Below are positions 7,003 to 15,651 of a stretch of DNA of 48,293 bases, in pieces. Within the stretch, counting starts at the first letter, position 1. Every line of letters starts with the position of its first letter. The notes under the pieces were generated by a model, which was not told the origin of the DNA, made no database searches, and worked only from the letters and a program-made list of their open reading frames with translations. The stretch spans positions 1-48,293 of the forward strand of contig JAFAFC010000019.1 of NCBI GenBank assembly GCA_023423715.1. The letters are read 5' to 3'. The position numbers and the translations under genes are program-made. Source of the stretch: Bacteroidota bacterium. Its GTDB lineage: Bacteria; Bacteroidota; Bacteroidia; Flavobacteriales; Weeksellaceae.

Positions 7003-9243
7003 ATGAGCATTAATACTAAGGATTTAGATCCTTTAATTCGATTTATATACAGCATTGCTGACGACCATCTAATCAATACTTACGAACCAAGTAAATACAA
7101 AGATGTTATTCTCCCTATGACGGTTATTCGTCGTTTAGATTTGGTATTAGAGCCAACTAAAGATCGTGTAATCGAAACGTATAAAAAATACAAAGACAAA
7201 TTAGATAACTTAGATTCTTTATTAAAAAGTGATAAACAAGGCTCTGGCGTTGCATTTTATAACACTTCTCCATTTACATTAAAATCTTTACTGAACGATT
7301 CAGCTAACATCAAGGCGAATTTCATCAATTATTTGGATGGTTTTTCACCTAATGTGCAAGATATCATTTCAAGATTCAAATTCAGAAATGAGATTGATAC
7401 ATTAGATGAGGCAGAAAAACTATTTGCGGTTATTCAAAAATTCTGCTCTAATAAAATAGATTTGTCTATTGATGCTTTACCACCATTATCAATGGGCTAT
7501 GTATTCGAAGATTTATTACGCAGATTTAACGAAGCAACCAATGCCGAAGCGGGACGACATTTCACACCGCGTGAAATTATTGAGTTGATGACCAATATTG
7601 TATTCCTTCCTGTAAAAGATAAAATCCAACAAGGTAGTTATTTAGTCTATGACCCTTGTGCTGGTTCTGGAGCAATGTTGACAGAGAGTAAAAACTTTAT
7701 GACGGATGAAACGGGTAAAATAAAATCTAAGGCTACCATTCATTTATACGGTCAAGAGAATACACCAACAATCTATGCGATCTCAAAATCGGATATGTTG
7801 TTAAAAAATGAAGACCCTGATAAAATTGTTTTTGGGAGTACATTATCACAGTATGGATTCGATAACAATTTAAAGTTCGACTTCATGTTGACCAATCCTC
7901 CTTATGGTACGTCTTGGAAAGATGATAAGGATATTTTGTCTAAAGCTGGTGGCGGTAAAATAGTCGATAGAAGATTCATTATCCAAAAAGAGTATGATGC
8001 TGATGCAGCAACTACACGTGTTAATGACGGACAGCTTATGTTCGTCATGCATATGTTGAGCAAGATGAAAGAAACGGACTTAGGTTCTCGTATCGCTTCT
8101 GTTCATAATGGTTCTGCTTTGTTTACTGGTGATGCAGGGCAAGGAGAAAGCGAAATCCGTAAGCACATCATCGAAAAAGATATGTTAGAAGCGGTTATTG
8201 CATTACCTAACGATATGTTTTACAATACAGGGATTCCAACTTTTATCTTAATCATTACCAATCGTAAGCCAGCACACCGTAAAGGAAAAGTGCAGCTTAT
8301 CAATGCCAATAACGAAGAGTTTTTTGGTAAACGCCCAAAATCTTTGGGGAGCAAACGTAACGAGCTAAAACCAAATCATATCAAAAAAGTAACGGAGCTT
8401 TATTTAGACTTTAAAGAAACCGAACACAGTAAAATATTTGATAATAAGGAGTTTGGCTTCGCTCAAATTATTGTACATAGACCATCTCGTTTTGCTATAC
8501 AGTTAGATGCAAAACATACAGCAGAAATCCGCTTTGCTTCGGACAATACCGAACTACGAAAACTGATGTATGCTGAATGTGGTGAGGGCGTTTACAGCTC
8601 AAATGCTGAAGATAGGCAAACGGTTGAACATTTTGTATTGGAATATTTCTTAAACGATGAGGATAGCGAAGACGAAGAACCAGCAGAACTGATTGTTTCT
8701 AATCTTAATAAGAAGCAAAAGAAAATCTATGCGCAAGTAACCGATGTTAAATCTTGGTTGCGTGACAAACAATTGATGCAAGATGCAATAACAATGGCAA
8801 AAGAATTTGGTACAGAACCGCTATTCGACATTAACGCATTTAATAAAAAGTTCAAAGACTATTGTAAAAAGAATAACCTAAAATATGCAGCCAAAGATGT
8901 GAAAGATATTCGCAAGTGCATTACTTGGTTTGATAAAAAAGCAGAAGCTGAAATCAAGTCCGTAAGCAAAGACGGAACGGTGAATTACATTTCCGATACT
9001 AATCTAAAAGACTCAGAAAACATTCCTTTGAAACAAGATATTCAAGAGTTTTTCGAAACAGAGGTTTTACCTTTTGCATCGGATGCTTGGTGGAATCCCG
9101 AAGAAACCAAAATTGGTTATGAAATCAATTTCAATAAATTTTTCTACCAATACAAAGCACCTAGAAAGTTGTCAGAAATAGCGAAAGATATTTTCGAAAT
9201 CGAAAAATCTGCCGATAAATTATTAAAAGAAATAGTAGAATAA
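7003..9243 (+). CDS. hsdM: Type I restriction-modification methyltransferase subunit HsdM
   Basis: A 746-residue N6-adenine methyltransferase. Residues 5-160 form the helical HsdM N-terminal domain (SIADDHLINTYEPSKYKDVI, VIRRLD). The catalytic domain shows RHFTPREI at 185-192, the SAM-binding motif DPCAGSG at 217-223 and the catalytic NPPYG at 298-302. It is longer than the roughly 500-residue EcoKI type. The extra C-terminal 200 residues end in DAWWNPEETKIGYEINFNKFF, a tail I associate with a larger HsdM subtype, so I regard it as complete. It methylates the target sequence selected by HsdS and, with HsdS and HsdR, forms the restriction complex. Two unrelated genes separate it from hsdS. Confidence 0.93.
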   Translation: MSINTKDLDPLIRFIYSIADDHLINTYEPSKYKDVILPMTVIRRLDLVLEPTKDRVIETYKKYKDKLDNLDSLLKSDKQGSGVAFYNTSPFTLKSLLNDSANIKANFINYLDGFSPNVQDIISRFKFRNEIDTLDEAEKLFAVIQKFCSNKIDLSIDALPPLSMGYVFEDLLRRFNEATNAEAGRHFTPREIIELMTNIVFLPVKDKIQQGSYLVYDPCAGSGAMLTESKNFMTDETGKIKSKATIHLYGQENTPTIYAISKSDMLLKNEDPDKIVFGSTLSQYGFDNNLKFDFMLTNPPYGTSWKDDKDILSKAGGGKIVDRRFIIQKEYDADAATTRVNDGQLMFVMHMLSKMKETDLGSRIASVHNGSALFTGDAGQGESEIRKHIIEKDMLEAVIALPNDMFYNTGIPTFILIITNRKPAHRKGKVQLINANNEEFFGKRPKSLGSKRNELKPNHIKKVTELYLDFKETEHSKIFDNKEFGFAQIIVHRPSRFAIQLDAKHTAEIRFASDNTELRKLMYAECGEGVYSSNAEDRQTVEHFVLEYFLNDEDSEDEEPAELIVSNLNKKQKKIYAQVTDVKSWLRDKQLMQDAITMAKEFGTEPLFDINAFNKKFKDYCKKNNLKYAAKDVKDIRKCITWFDKKAEAEIKSVSKDGTVNYISDTNLKDSENIPLKQDIQEFFETEVLPFASDAWWNPEETKIGYEINFNKFFYQYKAPRKLSEIAKDIFEIEKSADKLLKEIVE

Positions 9244-9255
9244 AGCAGCCAGCCT

Positions 9256-9951
9256 ATGAAGTTCGAAGTATATTGTGACGAAAGTGGTCTTGAAGCATTA
9301 ACACGTAAAGATGCTCACCTGTACACTGGCATCGGAGGAATCTGGTTGCCTGCGGAAAATCGTGATTTGCTTAAAAAAGGATTGAACGAGATCAAGGAAA
9401 AGTACAACATCAAAACCGAATTAAAGTGGAAGAAAATTTCTCCCGCACATTTGGAGATGTACAAAGAGGTGATCGATTTCTTTTTTAATGCAGGTTATAT
9501 TCGTTTCAGAGTAATTTTGATAGAGGCGGGAAAAGTAGATAATATGCGTTTTAATAGTGAAGATGCAGAATTGGGCTTTTACAAATTCTATTATCAACTC
9601 TTAAAACATTGGATTTTTGATTTTAACGATTACGCCATTTTCACCGACCTTAAGAAGAACCGAAACAAAGGAAGATTAAAAGAGCTGGAACATACCTTGG
9701 ACCGCTCTAACTTAACTTCGGATGTTACGCAAGTGCAGGGCTTACCGTCGGAGCAATCTTTGGGCATTCAGTTGGCGGATATACTAACGGGGTTGGTGGT
9801 ATCCAAATTCAATAAAAAAGCAACAAGTACAGCTAAGTTAGAGTTGATAGCCTACATTGAAAACAAATACATTTCTAAAGAAATTGCACCAACCTCAAAG
9901 TGGGAAGAAAAGTTTAATGTATTCAAAATTAATCTTCAAGGGGGTTGGTAA
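9256..9951 (+). CDS. DUF3800 domain protein
   Basis: A 231-residue protein with the marks of DUF3800: an N-terminal YCDESG at residues 6-11, a GGIW strand, KTELKWKKIS, FTDLKKNRNKGR in the middle and SLGIQLADILTGLV near residue 175. The conserved acidic residues (the DE of CDESG, D of FTD, D of LAD) fit the proposed RNase H-like nuclease fold of this family. The gene starts 12 bases after hsdM and its TAA stop overlaps the next start (TAATG), so it is part of the restriction operon transcript. DUF3800 genes are often found in phage-defence loci. The substrate is unknown. Confidence 0.85.
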   Translation: MKFEVYCDESGLEALTRKDAHLYTGIGGIWLPAENRDLLKKGLNEIKEKYNIKTELKWKKISPAHLEMYKEVIDFFFNAGYIRFRVILIEAGKVDNMRFNSEDAELGFYKFYYQLLKHWIFDFNDYAIFTDLKKNRNKGRLKELEHTLDRSNLTSDVTQVQGLPSEQSLGIQLADILTGLVVSKFNKKATSTAKLELIAYIENKYISKEIAPTSKWEEKFNVFKINLQGGW

Positions 9952-10385
9952 TGGCATACAAGAGAATAAAACCTCCATTTGATGAAGCCGAGTTAAGAGA
10001 GCTTTGGAGGACTGAATATTGTGAGCAAGAAATTAAAACTTTTGATAATATCATTGTTCAATTTTACGAATCAATGTTTGATCATTGTTTTTTTGAAAGT
10101 GCTAATCGCTTTAGGAAAGATAAATCTATTTTGTCTTACAATAGATTAGAAAAAATACATTGGATAAAAGAAGCATTACAAGATCCAGAAGCAGTATTAA
10201 AAATTGGTTGGGATGCTAAAAGTAAATCGTACGACAATAGTCGAAGAATTGCTTTAGTAAAAAATAATTACGTTGTGGTTATTATTATTTTTTCTCCAAC
10301 AAAAGCAAGATTTGTAACTGCGTATGAAGTAAATGAGGAAGAAAATTTAGTGAAAATTATGAAAAGTCCTAATTATAAGGCATAA
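9951..10385 (+). CDS. Possible BECR-fold nuclease, unknown function
   Basis: A 144-residue protein starting at the ATG at 9951, which shares one base with the stop codon of the DUF3800 gene (TAATG), evidence for translational coupling. The C-terminal half reads YNRLEKIHWIKEALQDPEAVL, then SRRIALVKNNYVVVIIIFSPTKARFVTAYEV. A helix with R..HW followed by a beta sheet ending in F-V-T-A-Y resembles the phage Barnase-EndoU-ColicinE5/D-RelE-like (PBECR) group of RNases, which carry the same R..H and TAY positions. The N-terminal 50 residues are helical. This match is by eye and tentative. If correct, the DUF3800/BECR pair would be a second nuclease module inside the restriction operon. Confidence 0.55.
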   Translation: MAYKRIKPPFDEAELRELWRTEYCEQEIKTFDNIIVQFYESMFDHCFFESANRFRKDKSILSYNRLEKIHWIKEALQDPEAVLKIGWDAKSKSYDNSRRIALVKNNYVVVIIIFSPTKARFVTAYEVNEEENLVKIMKSPNYKA

Positions 10386-10451
10386 AAAAAACGCTGATTA
10401 GCTGGTTCAGCGTTAAAAAACCTTTGTAGGTTCCAGACTCTAGGTAAAGAA
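10383..10451 (-). ncRNA. Candidate minus-strand small RNA with intrinsic terminator
   Basis: Read on the minus strand, AACGCTGA pairs with TCAGCGTT (plus positions 10407-10414 and 10390-10397) and is followed by seven Ts. On the plus strand the same hairpin is followed by As, so it can end only leftward transcription, although all nearby genes are rightward. Just upstream on the minus strand is a second small hairpin (AACC, loop, GGTT) and then a TATATTTG box (plus 10457-10464), which fits the Bacteroidota TAnnTTTG element. No well-spaced TTG box is seen. The predicted transcript is about 65-70 bases. A 63-codon frame on this strand is not convincing as protein. Confidence 0.4.
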
Positions 10452-10559
10452 CACTGCAAATATATAAATTGTATTTCAAATTGTAATACTTTTTAACAAA
10501 ATTTATAAACAAACCAAGCAGACAGAGCTTAGCAAAACGCTGAAAAGCGATTAAGAACA

Positions 10560-11867
10560 ATGAATAACAACAACATTAGATATAAAAATACAAATAACGA
10601 TTTCGTTCCTCAAATCCCTGAAAATTGGGAGTTTTTGAAGATGAGACACATCGGTAATTTATATAGTGGCTTAGCAGGAAAATCAGGAAAAGATTTTCAA
10701 ATTGAAGCTTCAAAATATAAATATGTTCCGTTTACAAGTATTTCCAATGATATAAGAGTGAATTTGGATAAATTGGCGATGGTGAAAATGTCAGAAGGTG
10801 AAATTCAAAATCAGGTTAATAAAGATGATATTTTATTTTTAATGAGTTCTGAAACTCAAGAAGATATTGGTAAATGTGCGATAGTTCAGGAACAAATAGA
10901 TAATTTGTTTTTAAATAGTTTTTGTAAAGGATTTAGAATTTCCAATGAAGAGGTAAATGCTAACTTCTTGATTTATGCTTTAAATTCTTTGAATTATAGA
11001 AACCACTTTATGATTGAAGGCAAAGGATTTACAAGAATTAATCTAAAACAGTTTTCTATAAAAAACTTAGCAATTGCTTTACCACCCCACGACGAGCAAA
11101 TTGCAATTGCAAATTTCCTCGACAAAAAATGCGAGCAAATCAACCAATTTATCCAAGATAAAAAACAACTCATCAACCTGCTAAAAGAACAAAGACAAAG
11201 TGTGATTAATTCTCACGTAAATAGGTCAGAAAATGATGATAGTAATAATTGGGTGTCGCATAAACTTAAACATATTTCAGATATAAAATTTAGTAATGTC
11301 GATAAATTAACACATAAAGGCGAGGTTAAAGTTAGGCTTTGCAATTATGTTGATGTTTATAAAAACGATTATATCACAAACAAGATTGATTTTATGTTAG
11401 CGACAGCGACATTAGAAGAAATTGAAAAGTTCAAAGTTTTAAAAGGTGACATTATTATAACTAAAGATAGTGAATCAGCTAATGATATTGGAATCCCAGC
11501 TTTTGTATCTGAAGATATTGAGAATCTGGTTTGTGCCTACCATTTAGCAATGATTAGAGCAAATCAAGAGATAATAATTGATGAATTTTTATTTAGAAAA
11601 ATAGAATCTAAGGAAGTAAATAGCCAATTTGAAGTTAATGCAACGGGAGTAACTCGCGTAGGTTTAAGTATTGCTGACATATCGAATGTTTTAATTTCCT
11701 ATCCTAAAGATATTAATGTTCAAAAGGAAATTATCGCAAAGATTAAATCTGAAACCAAAACCATTGACGAAACTATTTTTAAAACCGAAGAAGAATTGCG
11801 CTTAGTAGCCGAATACAAAGAAGCTTTAATTAGCAATGCCGTAACAGGGCAATTAGCGATAGCGTAG
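10560..11867 (+). CDS. hsdS: Type I restriction-modification specificity subunit HsdS
   Basis: A 435-residue specificity subunit with two target-recognition domains. TRD1 begins with VPQIPENWEFLKMRHIGNLYSG and ends near residue 170. The first conserved helical region is LAIALPPHDEQIAIANFLDKKCEQINQFI, running to about 215. TRD2 follows (SHKLKHISDIKFSNVDKL to DISNVLISYP), and the second helical region VQKEIIAKIKSETKTIDETI to residue 430 closes the protein. Each TRD reads one half of a bipartite DNA site and the two helices set the spacing. The sequence recognised cannot be predicted here. No second or silent hsdS copy and no recombinase is nearby, so phase variation by shuffling is not indicated. 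Confidence 0.93.
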   Translation: MNNNNIRYKNTNNDFVPQIPENWEFLKMRHIGNLYSGLAGKSGKDFQIEASKYKYVPFTSISNDIRVNLDKLAMVKMSEGEIQNQVNKDDILFLMSSETQEDIGKCAIVQEQIDNLFLNSFCKGFRISNEEVNANFLIYALNSLNYRNHFMIEGKGFTRINLKQFSIKNLAIALPPHDEQIAIANFLDKKCEQINQFIQDKKQLINLLKEQRQSVINSHVNRSENDDSNNWVSHKLKHISDIKFSNVDKLTHKGEVKVRLCNYVDVYKNDYITNKIDFMLATATLEEIEKFKVLKGDIIITKDSESANDIGIPAFVSEDIENLVCAYHLAMIRANQEIIIDEFLFRKIESKEVNSQFEVNATGVTRVGLSIADISNVLISYPKDINVQKEIIAKIKSETKTIDETIFKTEEELRLVAEYKEALISNAVTGQLAIA

Positions 11868-11914
11868 TGGCTTAAAAAACGAATAACCAATACACCAAAA
11901 CGAATAACGAAAGT

Positions 11915-14900
11915 ATGAGCACCAACACCAAAGAAATAGGATTTGAAGAACATTTTACCAATTACCTTACCGATACTACCCACGGCAATGGCTACACCTT
12001 ACGCCACCGTACCGATTTCGATAAAGAATATTTGGTAGATCAAGAACTACTGTTTCAATTCTTAGAAGCCACACAACCTAATGAAGTTGCCGCCTTAGAC
12101 AAATCTACTGGGGGCGATTATAAACGGACTATTCTAAAGGAAATCAATCGTATGCTTTCGCAAATTAGTTTTGCTCGGGGTATGGCTGTTGGTGGCATTA
12201 TCAATGCGTTGCGTAAAGAATTGGTGGTTAATAATATCAAGTTTCGTTTATTCTATGATAAGCCCAACCAAACCCTCAATCAAGAGTTGGTAGACTTATA
12301 CCATCAAAATATCTTTTCGGTAATGCGTCAAGTGCCGTATTCTAAACACAACAACAATACCTTAGATATGGTGGTGTTCATCAATGGTTTACCGATTATT
12401 TCATTCGAACTTAAAAACGAATTTACCAACCAAACCGTAAAAGATGCTATAAAACAGTACAAACAAGACCGCGATCCCAAAGAACCATTATTCAAATTGG
12501 GACGTATGTTGGTGCATTTTGCCGTAGATACCGAGTTGGTGTATATGACAACTAATTTAAAAGCTGATAAATCTTTCTTTTTACCATTCAATAAAGGAAA
12601 TAACAACGGTGCAGGTAATCCCGAGAATGGTGGGATTAAAGTTGATTATCTATGGAAAGACATCTTGCGTAAAGATACCTTAACAGATATTATCCAAAAC
12701 TACGTGCAATTGTTTGAGGAAGAAGGCGAAAAAATTAACAAAGACGGTACTTTCGAAAAAACAAAATCACAGAAACTAATCTTTCCACGTTTTCATCAGT
12801 TAGATGCTGTCCGCGAATTATTAGCCGATGCTAAACAAAATGGTACAGGTCAAAAATATTTGGTGCAACATTCAGCAGGTTCAGGTAAATCAAATTCTAT
12901 TTCGTGGTTAGCCCATCAATTGGCGTCGCTATACAATTCCAATAACGAAAATGTCTTCGATAGTATTATCATCGTAACGGATAGAAAAATATTAGACAGC
13001 CAAATCCAAAAAAACGTACTGCAATTCGAGAAAACGAAAGGCTTGGTAGAGCCTATTACAGATGGTTCTCGACAACTCAAAGAAGCCTTGAAGGATGGTA
13101 AGAAAATCATCATTTCTACCATTCAGAAATTCCCTGTTATTGCTGCCGAAATGGGAGAGTTGGCAACCAATAATTTTGCTATTATTATAGACGAGGCACA
13201 CAGCAGTACCAGTGGTAATACGTTAAGAAAACTCAACGAAGCTTTGTTTAAAGAACTTACCGAAGAAACAGACGAGGAAGAACAAACTGTAGAAGATGAC
13301 AATGCAGCATCCAATGATGCGTTATTACAAATGATTGCCAAATCGCGTAAATTGTTAGACAATGCCAGCTATTTTGCATTTACGGCTACACCTAAAAATA
13401 AAACCTTGCAATTATTCGGTCAACCATATGAAGTGGGCGATCAAACCAAGTACAAAGCATTTCATTTATATTCAATGAAACAGGCGATTGAAGAACGCTT
13501 TATTGAAGATGTGCTTAAAAGTTACACCACCTACAATAGTTTTTACAGCTTATTCAAAAAAGCGGAAGACGACCCAAAATTTGATAAACAAAGAGCACAT
13601 AAAAAACTCAAACAATATGTAGAAAGTCATCCAGCTTCTATTGAAAAGAAAACGAAGATTATCATCAATCATTTTGTAGAAAATGTAATACATCAGCGTA
13701 AAATTAATGGTTTAGCCAAAGCTATGCTGGTAACTTCTAGCCGTCGTAATGCCGTGTTGTACAAACACGCATTCGATAAATATATGACAGAAAATAAGCT
13801 GCCATTCAAAGCAATTGTTGCTTTTTCAGGTGATATTGATGGAGAAACTGAAGCTTCATTAAACCATTTTTCGAGCAGCTTAATTGCCGATGAATTTAAG
13901 AAACCCGAATACCGCTTCTTAATTGTGGCAAGCAAATTCCAAACAGGATTCGACCAACCTTTATTGCATACCATGTATGTTGATAAAAAATTAGGTGGTG
14001 TCAATGCAGTACAAACGCTTTCACGATTAAATAGAACCACAGCAGGTAAAGAAGATACCTTTGTATTAGATTTTGCCAATACTGTAGAGGAAATTGAAAA
14101 CTCTTTTAAACCCTTCTATGAAACAACTATTCTAGCAGATAAAACAGATCATCATAAATTGTTCGATTTGCAATCAATCTTAGATACTTATCAGATTTAT
14201 GACCAAGAAGATGTCTATGCATTTACCAATGCTATTATAAAAAACAAGCCTTTAGATACTGTTCACGGCTATCTAAACAAAGCAGTGAAAGAATTTAATG
14301 AGGTATTAACAGAAGAAGAGCAAGAAGATTTTAGAGTAAAATGCAAATCATTTGTACGTCTTTATGTTTTTCTCTCTCAAATTGTGCCATTTGAAAGCGG
14401 CTATTTAGAAAGTTTGTATGTGTATCTTAACCATTTACAAAACAAAATTCAACGTCCTATGGGCGAAGATTTATCAAAAGGTGTTTTGGATAATATTGAC
14501 ATTGATAGTGTGAAATACCGTCTATTGCAAACAGAACGTATTTACTTACAGCAAGGCGACGAATTAAAACCGATTCCAACAGAAGTAAAAGGTGGGGTAC
14601 TAGAACCTGAAATGGAATACTTATCAGAGATTGTATCTGAATTTAATACCCGTTTTGGTACCGAATTTACCAACGAAGACAAAGTGAGAAAATTAGCCGA
14701 TGAACTAGTAAAAGATGTCGCGCAAGACCAAGCTTTTATTGATGCCTACAGTTATTCAGATGAGCAAAATGCTAAAATTACCTTTGATACTATACTCCAA
14801 CAAAAACTAATGGAACATATAGATTCTAACTTTGAAGTGTTCAAAGAATTTAATGATAATCCAGAATTTAGAAATTTCTTTGCTAACACGCTCTACAAAA

Positions 14901-14941
14901 TGATGGCAAATTCGTATCAAAACCTTAATACTAACAGGTAA
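11915..14941 (+). CDS. hsdR: Type I restriction endonuclease subunit HsdR
   Basis: A 1008-residue restriction and translocation subunit. The N-terminal nuclease carries the PD-(D/E)xK pattern: D151 in TLDMVVF and E165-x-K167 in ISFELKN. The SF2 motor has Walker A at AGSGKS (321-326), motif II DEAH (426-429), motif III FTATPK (about 480) and motif VI QTLSRLNRT (about 705). The C-terminal 200 residues are helical and bind the methylase core. It pumps DNA past the complex and cuts at a distance when the HsdS site is unmethylated. It lies 47 bases after hsdS and ends at a perfect bidirectional hairpin shared with the opposing Pycsar operon. Confidence 0.95.
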   Translation: MSTNTKEIGFEEHFTNYLTDTTHGNGYTLRHRTDFDKEYLVDQELLFQFLEATQPNEVAALDKSTGGDYKRTILKEINRMLSQISFARGMAVGGIINALRKELVVNNIKFRLFYDKPNQTLNQELVDLYHQNIFSVMRQVPYSKHNNNTLDMVVFINGLPIISFELKNEFTNQTVKDAIKQYKQDRDPKEPLFKLGRMLVHFAVDTELVYMTTNLKADKSFFLPFNKGNNNGAGNPENGGIKVDYLWKDILRKDTLTDIIQNYVQLFEEEGEKINKDGTFEKTKSQKLIFPRFHQLDAVRELLADAKQNGTGQKYLVQHSAGSGKSNSISWLAHQLASLYNSNNENVFDSIIIVTDRKILDSQIQKNVLQFEKTKGLVEPITDGSRQLKEALKDGKKIIISTIQKFPVIAAEMGELATNNFAIIIDEAHSSTSGNTLRKLNEALFKELTEETDEEEQTVEDDNAASNDALLQMIAKSRKLLDNASYFAFTATPKNKTLQLFGQPYEVGDQTKYKAFHLYSMKQAIEERFIEDVLKSYTTYNSFYSLFKKAEDDPKFDKQRAHKKLKQYVESHPASIEKKTKIIINHFVENVIHQRKINGLAKAMLVTSSRRNAVLYKHAFDKYMTENKLPFKAIVAFSGDIDGETEASLNHFSSSLIADEFKKPEYRFLIVASKFQTGFDQPLLHTMYVDKKLGGVNAVQTLSRLNRTTAGKEDTFVLDFANTVEEIENSFKPFYETTILADKTDHHKLFDLQSILDTYQIYDQEDVYAFTNAIIKNKPLDTVHGYLNKAVKEFNEVLTEEEQEDFRVKCKSFVRLYVFLSQIVPFESGYLESLYVYLNHLQNKIQRPMGEDLSKGVLDNIDIDSVKYRLLQTERIYLQQGDELKPIPTEVKGGVLEPEMEYLSEIVSEFNTRFGTEFTNEDKVRKLADELVKDVAQDQAFIDAYSYSDEQNAKITFDTILQQKLMEHIDSNFEVFKEFNDNPEFRNFFANTLYKMMANSYQNLNTNR

Positions 14942-14949
14942 TTAAAAAT

Positions 14950-14983
14950 AAAGGTCAAATAGTTAATTAGCTATTTGACCTTT
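14950..14983. terminator. Bidirectional terminator between hsdR and the Pycsar operon
   Basis: AAAGGTCAAATAG (14950-14962) is perfectly complementary to CTATTTGACCTTT (14971-14983) around an eight-base loop, with A/T runs on both sides. It overlaps the stop codon of the leftward E2-like gene and so ends both convergent operons. Confidence 0.85.
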
Positions 14984-15651
14984 ATAATTTTCTGAAAATC
15001 ATTTTGAAGTTCTTTTTTTGAAGTACCGCGAAGTATATTGACTGCATCTAAGTGACAGTTTTTTAGTTTTTTTTCTGATCCACAATAGCATTTATTGTTT
15101 CTACCTGGTTTTACAACAAGTAAATATTCACTTATGAATCGAATAATTATTTGCAAATTATTTGTGTTCAAAATTGTTTGATAAAACTCTAAAGTACCCT
15201 CGGTTTGATGAGCCCACTCAACAAGTTTTTCATTTTTACCATTTTGCTTTAGTAGTACCCAAGAAAAATATTTTGGAAAATAATATTCTATAAAATCAAA
15301 TAATCGCAATCCGCCAGAGGCAATCTTATTAAGCTGATAATTATGATCAAAACAGATAATACCTTCTTTACTAATATGATTGTCATCAACTTTTTCGATT
15401 TCATTACCAGTCGAAATAACAATAGGTACAACATTTGGATAGTTTTTCAGAAGTATTATTTTGATATTAAAAGATTTTATCAACTTTCCTTCATCGTTCT
15501 TTAGATAATAATTGCCGCTAAAAAAATACACCCCGTCTTTTTTTTCTTCAAAGTGAAGTCCTGGGTTTCTATTTAAAACGGCAATTTTATCCTCTTCAAA
15601 ATTTTTAATTTTGAAATCCCTATCCGAGGTAAGGTTTATATTGGTCAACAT
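14971..15651 (-). CDS. E2 (UBC)-like protein with C-terminal SEC-C zinc motif
   Basis: A 226-residue protein started at the ATG complementary to 15649-15651; this overlaps the cyclase gene by 32 bases, so translation is coupled. Residues 20-135 look like an E2 ubiquitin-conjugase-like fold: two beta strands, then IILLKNYPNVVPIVI (YP at 71-72 and P76), H92, and a single cysteine C100 in the segment KEGIICFDH, where the active cysteine of prokaryotic E2-like families lies. Residues 184-200 hold a SEC-C metal site, C188-x-C190 and C199-H200. No E1, JAB or ubiquitin-like gene is near. In short type II CBASS an E2-only protein acts on the nucleotide synthase; by analogy this would act on PycC. The E2 assignment is by motif and layout and is not certain. 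Confidence 0.6.
   Translation of the reverse strand: MLTNINLTSDRDFKIKNFEEDKIAVLNRNPGLHFEEKKDGVYFFSGNYYLKNDEGKLIKSFNIKIILLKNYPNVVPIVISTGNEIEKVDDNHISKEGIICFDHNYQLNKIASGGLRLFDFIEYYFPKYFSWVLLKQNGKNEKLVEWAHQTEGTLEFYQTILNTNNLQIIIRFISEYLLVVKPGRNNKCYCGSEKKLKNCHLDAVNILRGTSKKELQNDFQKIIKVK

Noticed and set aside
7003..9243. HsdM as an unusual fusion because of its 746 residues
   Set aside because: The C-terminal part ends with the DAWWNPEETKIGYE block that I associate with a larger HsdM subtype, so the length is taken as normal.
10390..10420. Hairpin after the BECR-like gene as a rightward terminator
   Set aside because: On the plus strand it is followed by As, not Ts, so it cannot work as an intrinsic terminator in that direction.
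10383..10500. Retron non-coding RNA or tracrRNA next to hsdS
   Set aside because: No reverse transcriptase or cas9 gene is in the window, and the fold lacks the inverted ends of a retron RNA.
10369..10560. 63-codon minus-strand frame with a hydrophobic N-terminus, possibly a small toxin
   Set aside because: It runs through the predicted small RNA terminator and the TATATTTG box, and the hydrophobic part is short and irregular; the RNA reading is more likely.
13693..14079. 128-codon minus-strand frame inside hsdR
   Set aside because: It is the shadow of a conserved helicase coding region with no independent start signal or family likeness. Other antisense frames in hsdR, tamB and the T9SS gene were rejected for the same reason.
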